Assembly: GCA_017460955.1 (NCBI GenBank)
Contig: JAFTZY010000050.1
Coordinates: 1-47,297, forward strand
DNA: 47,297 bases
Origin: Oscillospiraceae bacterium
GTDB lineage: Bacteria > Bacillota > Clostridia > Oscillospirales > Ruminococcaceae
Direction: 5' to 3'
Shown: piece after piece, positions 41,966 to 47,297 of the stretch
Layout: each line of letters opens with the position of its first letter
How positions within the stretch are numbered: the stretch's first letter is position 1
Made by a program: the position numbers and the translations under genes
Notes under the pieces: model-generated
What the model was told of the DNA's origin: nothing
Seen by the model: only the letters and a program-made list of their open reading frames with translations
Databases searched by the model: none

Positions 41966-43786
41966 ATGATCAGAGAGGACTTAAGAAATATCGCCATTAT
42001 CGCCCATGTTGACCACGGCAAGACCACGCTCGTGGACGAAATGCTCAAGCAGGGCGGTGTGTTCCGGGAGAACCAGAACGTTGCCGAGCGCGTGATGGAT
42101 TCCAATGACATCGAGCGTGAGCGCGGCATCACCATTTTAGCCAAGAATACCGCCGTCCAGTACGGCGATGTCAAGATCAATATCATCGATACCCCCGGCC
42201 ATGCCGATTTCGGCGGCGAGGTCGAGCGCGTATTGTCCATGGTGGACGGCGTCATCCTCCTCGTCGATGCCGCGGAGGGTCCCATGCCCCAGACGCGCTT
42301 TGTGCTCTCGAAGGCACTCGAGATGGGCCACAAGATCATCATCGTTGTCAACAAGATCGACCGGCCCGATGCCCGGCTCGATGAGATCGCCGATGAGGTG
42401 CAGCTCCTCCTGCTCGACCTCGATGCCGATGACGAGCAGCTCGAAAGCCCCATCCTCTACTGCTCCGGCAGAGCCGGCACCGCCTCCCTCGACAAGGACA
42501 CCGAGGGCAAGGACCTCACCCCCCTCTTTGAGACCATTCTCGATTATATCGCCCCCCCGCAGGGGCTTGAGGACGAGCCCCTCCAGATGCTCGTGTCCTC
42601 CATCGATTATAACGACTACGTCGGCCGCATCGCCGTCGGCCGGATCGAACAGGGCAGCGTCCGCGTCGGCCAGAACGTCACCGTCGTCAATGCCAATGAC
42701 CCGCAAAAGAGCATGAATGCCAAGGTCGTGACCCTCGCCCAGATGGAGGGCCTCCAGCAGGTCAATGCCGAAACGGCGACCGTCGGCGACATCGTCATCA
42801 TCAGCGGCATCGCCGATATCACCATCGGGGACACCATCTGCTCCCCCGATGCCCCCAAGGCCCTGCCCTTTACCCATATCAGCGAACCGACCATGGAAAT
42901 GACCTTCGCCGTCAACGACTCCCCCTTCGCCGGACGCGACGGCAAGTACGTCACCTCCCGCCAGCTCCGGGAGCGCCTGTTCAAGGAGCTTCTGCGCGAT
43001 GTGTCCCTGCGTGTCACCGAGACGGAGAATACCGATGCGTTCAGCGTCGCAGGCCGCGGTGAGATGCACCTGTCCATCCTTGTGGAGAATATGCGCCGTG
43101 AGGGGTATGAGCTGTCCGTCTCCACCCCCAGAGTGCTCTATAAGACCATCGACGGCAGGCTCTGTGAGCCGCAGGAGCGCCTGGTGGTCGATGTGCCGGA
43201 GGAATGCGTCGGCACCGTCATGGAAAAGATGGGCACCCGCAAGGGCGAGCTCCAGTCCATGCAGCCCCAGGGCAACCGCACAAGACTCGAATTCCTTGTT
43301 CCGTCCAGAGGACTCTTCGGCTATAAGAGCGAGTTTCTCACCAACACCCGCGGTGAGGGCATCATGAGCTCGGTGTTCGACAGCTATGTCCCCTATAAGG
43401 GCGACATCCCCAGACGCTCCACCGGCTCGCTCATCTGTCATGAGACGGGTGAGGCCGTCACCTACGGTCTGTACAATGCGCAGGAGCGCGGCACGCTCTT
43501 CATCGGCGCGGGCGTGCCCGTCTATGAGGGCATGGTCGTGGGTGCCTCCCCGAAGTCGGAGGACCTGGTCGTGAATGTCTGCAAGCGCAAGCACCTGACC
43601 AATACCCGTGCCAGCGGCAGTGACGATGCACTGCGTCTGGTGCCGCCGAGGATCATGAGCCTGGAGGACTGTCTGGAATTCCTGGCCGATGACGAGCTCC
43701 TTGAGGTCACCCCGAAGAGCCTGCGCATCCGCAAGCGTATCCTCGACAATTCCCAGAGAGCCAAGATGAGAGGTAAGAAGGTATGA
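41966..43786 (+). CDS. typA: Ribosome-associated GTPase TypA/BipA
   Basis: A translational GTPase related to EF-G that helps 50S assembly and stress adaptation; 606 residues, the family norm. G1 is AHVDHGKTTL (13-22), the switch has RERGITILAKNTA, G3 is DTPGHADFGGEVER and G4 is NKIDRPDAR. The C-terminal domain has GRGEMHLSILVENMRREGYE and LFGYKSEFLTNTRGEG. The ATG at 41966 is preferred because AAAGGA lies at proper distance; ATG at 41957 is the alternative. Its stop overlaps the next gene by four bases. Confidence 0.96.
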   Translation: MIREDLRNIAIIAHVDHGKTTLVDEMLKQGGVFRENQNVAERVMDSNDIERERGITILAKNTAVQYGDVKINIIDTPGHADFGGEVERVLSMVDGVILLVDAAEGPMPQTRFVLSKALEMGHKIIIVVNKIDRPDARLDEIADEVQLLLLDLDADDEQLESPILYCSGRAGTASLDKDTEGKDLTPLFETILDYIAPPQGLEDEPLQMLVSSIDYNDYVGRIAVGRIEQGSVRVGQNVTVVNANDPQKSMNAKVVTLAQMEGLQQVNAETATVGDIVIISGIADITIGDTICSPDAPKALPFTHISEPTMEMTFAVNDSPFAGRDGKYVTSRQLRERLFKELLRDVSLRVTETENTDAFSVAGRGEMHLSILVENMRREGYELSVSTPRVLYKTIDGRLCEPQERLVVDVPEECVGTVMEKMGTRKGELQSMQPQGNRTRLEFLVPSRGLFGYKSEFLTNTRGEGIMSSVFDSYVPYKGDIPRRSTGSLICHETGEAVTYGLYNAQERGTLFIGAGVPVYEGMVVGASPKSEDLVVNVCKRKHLTNTRASGSDDALRLVPPRIMSLEDCLEFLADDELLEVTPKSLRIRKRILDNSQRAKMRGKKV

Positions 43787-44493
43787 GAAACGCTGCACTT
43801 TGCCTTGTGCCGCTGATGCTGCTGCTGTGCAGCTGCGGCTCCGTTCCGAAAACACAGGAGGTCACCTCCTCCCTTGCAGACAGCGATGCCGTGCCCGCAG
43901 ACAGTGCGGAAGCACCGCAGGAGGCTGTGCCCACACAGGAGCCCGAGGTGGACCCGGGCGCCACGCCCCTTGCCTCCTTCGGCTATGAGCTGCGTGAGGA
44001 CGGTACGGCGGCCATCACCGATTTCCACGGGAAGGAAACGCGGGTTGTCGTTCCCGCCATGATCGGGGACTGTCCCGTGACGGAGATCGGACAGTATGCC
44101 TTTGAAGCGGCATGGGATGTGCAGGAGATCGTGCTCCCGGACAGCGTGCATTTCATCGGAGAGCAGGCATTCCTCGACTGTGAGAGCCTGACCGCCGTCA
44201 ACATCCCCTCCGTTCCTGTCCTGTACCGTGCGACCTTTGCCGGATGTACGTCGCTCTCGAGCGTCACCATTCCCGCAAGTGTCACCGAGACCTATGAGGA
44301 GCTGTTCAGCGGCTGTCCGATCCAGGATCTGTACGTGGAAAATGCCGCGCTCACCTATGAGAGCTGGGGACTCGAGGACGCCCCGTGTACCGTACATGCA
44401 CCGGAGGGCGCAGCGATTTTTGACTGGGCACAGAGCGCAGGGAAATCTACCGCTGTGATCGGCGGGGAGCCCCCGCTGGCAGATGCCTCATAA
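43783..44493 (+). CDS. Small lipoprotein with BspA-type leucine-rich repeats
   Basis: A 236-residue predicted lipoprotein. LMLLLCSC places the lipidated Cys at residue 18. A Pro/Glu/Ala-rich linker (about 20-62) is followed by three or so BspA-type (LRR_5) repeats: VTEIGQYAFEAAWDVQEIVL, then FIGEQAFLDCESLTAVNIP and YRATFAGCTSLSSVTIP. Such repeats mediate binding, but the partner is unknown. It starts inside the typA stop (ATGA), so it is translated with typA, an unexpected pairing of a GTPase and a surface protein. cysS follows after 76 bases. Confidence 0.82.
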   Translation: MRNAALCLVPLMLLLCSCGSVPKTQEVTSSLADSDAVPADSAEAPQEAVPTQEPEVDPGATPLASFGYELREDGTAAITDFHGKETRVVVPAMIGDCPVTEIGQYAFEAAWDVQEIVLPDSVHFIGEQAFLDCESLTAVNIPSVPVLYRATFAGCTSLSSVTIPASVTETYEELFSGCPIQDLYVENAALTYESWGLEDAPCTVHAPEGAAIFDWAQSAGKSTAVIGGEPPLADAS

Positions 44494-44569
44494 ATTGAAA
44501 GAAAGCCCCGGTCGCTCGCCGCAGCGATTGAAATCCCCACCCATTCCCAAACCCCAAGGAGGAAGCACC

Positions 44570-45964
44570 ATGCAGGTATTCAACACACTCAGCCATACCA
44601 AGGAGGAATTCCGTACCATCCATGACAAAGAGGTCAACATGTATGTGTGCGGCCCGACTGTCTATAATTTCATCCACATCGGCAATGCAAGGCCGATCTG
44701 TGTCTTCGACGTGTTCCGCCGCTTCATGCAGTACCGCGGATACAAGGTGAACTACATCCAGAATTACACGGATGTCAATGACAAGATCATCCGTCAGGCG
44801 GATACCGAGGGCATCACGCCGGAGGACTGCGCTCTTAAATACATCCATGAGTACGAGACCGATGCCAGGGGGCTCAATGTCCTGCCGGCGACCGTGCATC
44901 CGAAGGTGTCGGAGTACATGCCGCAGATCATCGCCTTCATCGAGACCCTCATCGACAAGGGCTATGCCTATGTTGCCGGGGGGGATGTGTACTACCGTAC
45001 AAGACGCTTTGCCGATTACGGCAAGCTTTCGGGGCAGTCCCTGGACGACCTCAATGCGGGCGCCAGAGTCGAGATCAATGACATCAAGGAGGACCCGCTC
45101 GATTTCGCCCTGTGGAAGGGCTGCACAGCGCAGGAGCAGCACTGGGATTCCCCGTGGGGTCCGGGCCGTCCCGGCTGGCACATCGAGTGCTCCGCCATGG
45201 CCAAGGACTGCCTGGGGGATACCATCGACCTGCATTGCGGCGGTGCGGACCTCATCTTCCCCCATCATGAAAACGAGATCGCACAGTCCGAAGCCGCCAA
45301 CGGCTGCGAGTTCGCACATTACTGGATGCACAACGGGCATATCAATGTCGATCACAAGAAGATGTCCAAGTCCGAGGGGAATTTCTTCCTCACCCGTGAC
45401 GTGGCTGCCAAGTACGGCTATGAGGTCATCCGCTATCTGATGATCCAGGCGCAGTACAGAGCACCGATGAACTACACCGCAGAGCTCCTCGATGCCTGCC
45501 GTGCCTCCCTCGACCGGCTCTACCAGTGCCGTGAGACGCTCACGGCCGCCATCGGGAGCGCACCCGCCGGCGAGCCGGATCCGGAGCGTCTGGCTGCATA
45601 TGACAAGCACCGTCAGGACTTTGTCACGGCCCTTGAGGATGATCTGAACACCGCCGATGCCCTGACTGCCGTGTTTGAGCTGGTCCGGGAGCTGAACATC
45701 GACGCGGCCGCTGCTGCCACGCCGAAGGCACAGCTCGAGGCCGGAAAGACCGTGTTTGAGGAGCTCATCGGCGTGCTCGGCCTATTGTACGAGCGCGGGG
45801 GCGATGAGGAGATCCCGCAGGAGGTACAGGCACTTGTCGGGCAGAGAGCGGCGGCAAGAAAGAACAAGGATTTTGCCGAGGCGGACCGGCTGCGCGAGGA
45901 GATCGCCAAGCTCGGCTATGCCGTGAAGGAGACCCGTCAGGGCACACAGATCACAAAGCTTTGA
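44570..45964 (+). CDS. cysS: Cysteinyl-tRNA synthetase
   Basis: Charges tRNA-Cys; 464 residues, class I. C27 in YVCGPTVYN, together with Cys and His in WHIECSAM and FPHHENEIAQSEA, form the Zn site that selects cysteine. HIGN (36-39) is the HIGH signature, and KMSKS near 264 is the second ATP motif. The start at 44570 follows AGGAGGAAGC; an in-frame ATG at 44483, inside the previous gene, would add 29 unrelated residues. No T-box leader is visible in the 76-bp gap. Confidence 0.96.
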   Translation: MQVFNTLSHTKEEFRTIHDKEVNMYVCGPTVYNFIHIGNARPICVFDVFRRFMQYRGYKVNYIQNYTDVNDKIIRQADTEGITPEDCALKYIHEYETDARGLNVLPATVHPKVSEYMPQIIAFIETLIDKGYAYVAGGDVYYRTRRFADYGKLSGQSLDDLNAGARVEINDIKEDPLDFALWKGCTAQEQHWDSPWGPGRPGWHIECSAMAKDCLGDTIDLHCGGADLIFPHHENEIAQSEAANGCEFAHYWMHNGHINVDHKKMSKSEGNFFLTRDVAAKYGYEVIRYLMIQAQYRAPMNYTAELLDACRASLDRLYQCRETLTAAIGSAPAGEPDPERLAAYDKHRQDFVTALEDDLNTADALTAVFELVRELNIDAAAAATPKAQLEAGKTVFEELIGVLGLLYERGGDEEIPQEVQALVGQRAAARKNKDFAEADRLREEIAKLGYAVKETRQGTQITKL

Positions 45965-45983
45965 TCCGGAAAGGTCGGTATCC

Positions 45984-46790
45984 ATGAAAAGGCGTTCACT
46001 GTCCACACTCGGCATTTTTCTGCTTGCCGCATCCGTTGTCAGCTTCATCATTTTCTATGTCATCGTCATGGTGTCCAACCAGGGGTACAGCTATGTGGAT
46101 GTCAACACCATGGAGCTCACACAGCTCCGCGAGATCGAGGAAGGCGCTCCCATTGCGGTGATCGATACCACCCTCGGGGAGATCCGCTGCGTGCTCTATC
46201 CCGAGTATGCCCCCAAGACGGTGGCGCAGTTCACGCGCCTTGCCGAGAACGGGTATTATGACAACACCTATGTGTTCGAGGCCAAGAACGATGTCTATTT
46301 TGCCGCCGGCGCAGGGGATGCCGACGGGAGCCTGCCGGACGGTGCGACCGAGGAGCAGGAGAGGCTCCCGCAGGAGCTGCACCAGAACCTCTGGCCGCTG
46401 CGCGGGGCGCTGTGTGCGCTCAACACGACCGAGGAGGGCGGCTATTTTGCAAGGGTCTTCAAGTCCCAGAAGAAGTATACGGGGTCAAGGTTCATGATCC
46501 TTGGATCCGTGGATTTTTCCGATGAGGAATTTGTACAGCAGTTCCGGGATGCCTCCGGCAGTGAGGAGCTGGCCGATGCGTTCATCGAACGCGGGGGCGT
46601 GCCGAACTTCTCTCAGCAGGTGACTGTTTTCGGACAGGTCTATGAGGGGATGGAGGTCAGCGATGCCATCTGTGCAGCGGCTCTGGCGCAGGAGAATGCA
46701 GCCGGGTACACCCCGCCGGCGGAGGAGATCCGGATCCTCTCGGTGACGATCGGGAGCTACGGGGAGGAAGAGACGGAAACACAGGAGTGA
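45984..46790 (+). CDS. Membrane-anchored cyclophilin-like protein, probably inactive
   Basis: A 268-residue protein with one N-terminal helix (about 8-30) and an extracytoplasmic cyclophilin-like domain starting IAVIDTTLGEIRCVLYPEYA. The usual active-site string FHRV...F-IQGGD is replaced around residues 95-112 by a stretch reading TYVFEAKNDVYFAAGAGD, so the catalytic Arg is missing. It may be a binding or chaperone domain rather than a prolyl isomerase. It lies 19 bases after cysS, and a terminator follows. A canonical cyclophilin gene comes next. Confidence 0.8.
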   Translation: MKRRSLSTLGIFLLAASVVSFIIFYVIVMVSNQGYSYVDVNTMELTQLREIEEGAPIAVIDTTLGEIRCVLYPEYAPKTVAQFTRLAENGYYDNTYVFEAKNDVYFAAGAGDADGSLPDGATEEQERLPQELHQNLWPLRGALCALNTTEEGGYFARVFKSQKKYTGSRFMILGSVDFSDEEFVQQFRDASGSEELADAFIERGGVPNFSQQVTVFGQVYEGMEVSDAICAAALAQENAAGYTPPAEEIRILSVTIGSYGEEETETQE

Positions 46791-46811
46791 GGGGCTCTCT
46801 TAGCCCCTTTT
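46791..46811 (+). terminator. Terminator of the typA-cysS unit
   Basis: GGGGCT-CTCTT-AGCCCC followed by four T, directly after the stop codon of the cyclophilin-like gene. Confidence 0.8.
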
Positions 46812-46897
46812 CCCCACAGAATCCACAAGGATTTGCGGGGAAGGCTGTATTTTCTTATTTAAAATTATAAAAACTGCCCGAAATGCAGGAAACTGAC

Positions 46898-46926
46898 TTT
46901 ACAAATCCCGTGAAATGATGTATAAT
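46898..46926 (+). promoter_or_regulatory. Promoter of the second cyclophilin gene
   Basis: TTTACA (46898-46903), 17 bases, TATAAT (46921-46926). The -35 and first 7 spacer bases (TTTACAAATCCCG) are identical to those of the parA promoter. Confidence 0.8.
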
Positions 46927-46996
46927 AGGAATAATAGGACGATGACGGATACGGACCGTCCCGGTGCGGGGCGGCATGAGAGAAGAGGAATGGAAG

Positions 46997-47297
46997 ATGA
47001 AGCATAGAGTACTGGCAGCAGGAATGGGTCTTGTGATGATGCTCACCTGTCTTGCAGGCTGCGGCCGCAAGGAGGTCGAGATCGAGGAGGATCCGATCCT
47101 GAATTATACCGCCCCGCAGGAGGGTGAGGAGATCGTGGTCCTCCATATCAAGGATATGGGCGACATCAAGATCAAGCTCTTCCCCGAGCTCCTGCCGGAG
47201 GCATGTGAGAATTTTACGACGCTCGCCAAGGAAGGGTATTATGACGAACTGATCTTCCACCGGGTCATTGAGGGCTTCATGATCCAGGGCGGCGACC
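46997..47297 (+). CDS. Cyclophilin-type peptidyl-prolyl isomerase lipoprotein (partial)
   Basis: The first 100 codons of a gene that runs past the window end. The signal peptide ends in LAGC, giving a lipidated Cys at residue 22. The domain begins VVLHIKDMGDIKIKLFPELL and contains IFHRVIEGFMIQGGD, the canonical cyclophilin active site with its Arg. It would fold exported proteins at the outer membrane face. The upstream gene encodes a relative without this Arg. It has its own promoter; GAGG lies nine or so bases before the ATG. Confidence 0.92.
   Translation, partial: MKHRVLAAGMGLVMMLTCLAGCGRKEVEIEEDPILNYTAPQEGEEIVVLHIKDMGDIKIKLFPELLPEACENFTTLAKEGYYDELIFHRVIEGFMIQGGD

Noticed and set aside
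46805-46835. DnaA box near 46.8 kb (TTTTCCCCACA and ATCCACAAGG)
   Set aside because: Neither matches the 9-mer at more than 7 positions in register, and they are isolated.

Overview
The window is the replication-origin region of a GC-rich, Gram-positive member of the Clostridia, most likely in the Ruminococcaceae/Oscillospiraceae. The reasons are the gene order rpmH-dnaA-dnaN-yaaA-recF-gyrB-gyrA on one side and rnpA-yidD-yidC-jag-mnmE-mnmG-rsmG-noc-parA-parB on the other, strong GGAGG-type ribosome binding sites, a secreted protein with a type I dockerin (typical of ruminococcal cellulosome or amylosome systems), and a lipid-anchored GH74 xyloglucanase. No rRNA, tRNA, CRISPR array, transposase or phage gene was recognised.

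Left arm (1-12101, all minus strand): a partial cca gene, a metallophosphoesterase, gyrA, a YcxB-like membrane protein, gyrB, recF, yaaA, dnaN and dnaA. The 536-bp dnaN-dnaA gap (10195-10730) reads as oriC. It has two abutting DnaA boxes, a short G-run, four TAG trinucleotides (DnaA-trios) and an AT-rich stretch, followed by about ten further box-like 9-mers. A second group of box-like 9-mers lies between recF and gyrB.

Origin gap (12102-13123): it holds the dnaA promoter, a copy of a long dispersed repeat, and a near-perfect promoter for rpmH.

Right arm (13124-24624, plus strand): rpmH with its own terminator, then rnpA-yidD-yidC-jag, mnmE-mnmG-rsmG, noc, parA-parB and serS. Four perfect copies of a 16-bp parS site (TGTTTCATGTGAAACA) lie at 19877, 21487, 23300 and 26024, and a one-mismatch copy sits inside oriC at 10435. 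Noc, ParA, ParB and these sites form the chromosome segregation module.

Accessory and metabolic part (24686-47297): O-acetylhomoserine sulfhydrylase, an MntP/YtaF-like exporter with a FeoB-type GTPase transporter, the dockerin protein, and birA. Next is a tightly packed 9.5-kb set (ung-metF-metH activation protein-metH-GH74-GH25-manA-glk) that looks like one transcription unit from a promoter at 31356 to a terminator at 40929. After a 1-kb repeat-filled gap comes typA-LRR lipoprotein-cysS-cyclophilin, then a second, partial cyclophilin lipoprotein. Methionine metabolism recurs (metY, metF, metH and its reactivation partner).

The least explained parts are non-coding: a 608-bp imperfect palindrome upstream of typA with a rearranged relative next to dnaA, a 159-bp palindromic element that appears to have inserted at its edge, arrays of a CTNACCT heptamer at the element borders, and a recurring CC-containing motif just downstream of the -35 box in most of the promoters identified.
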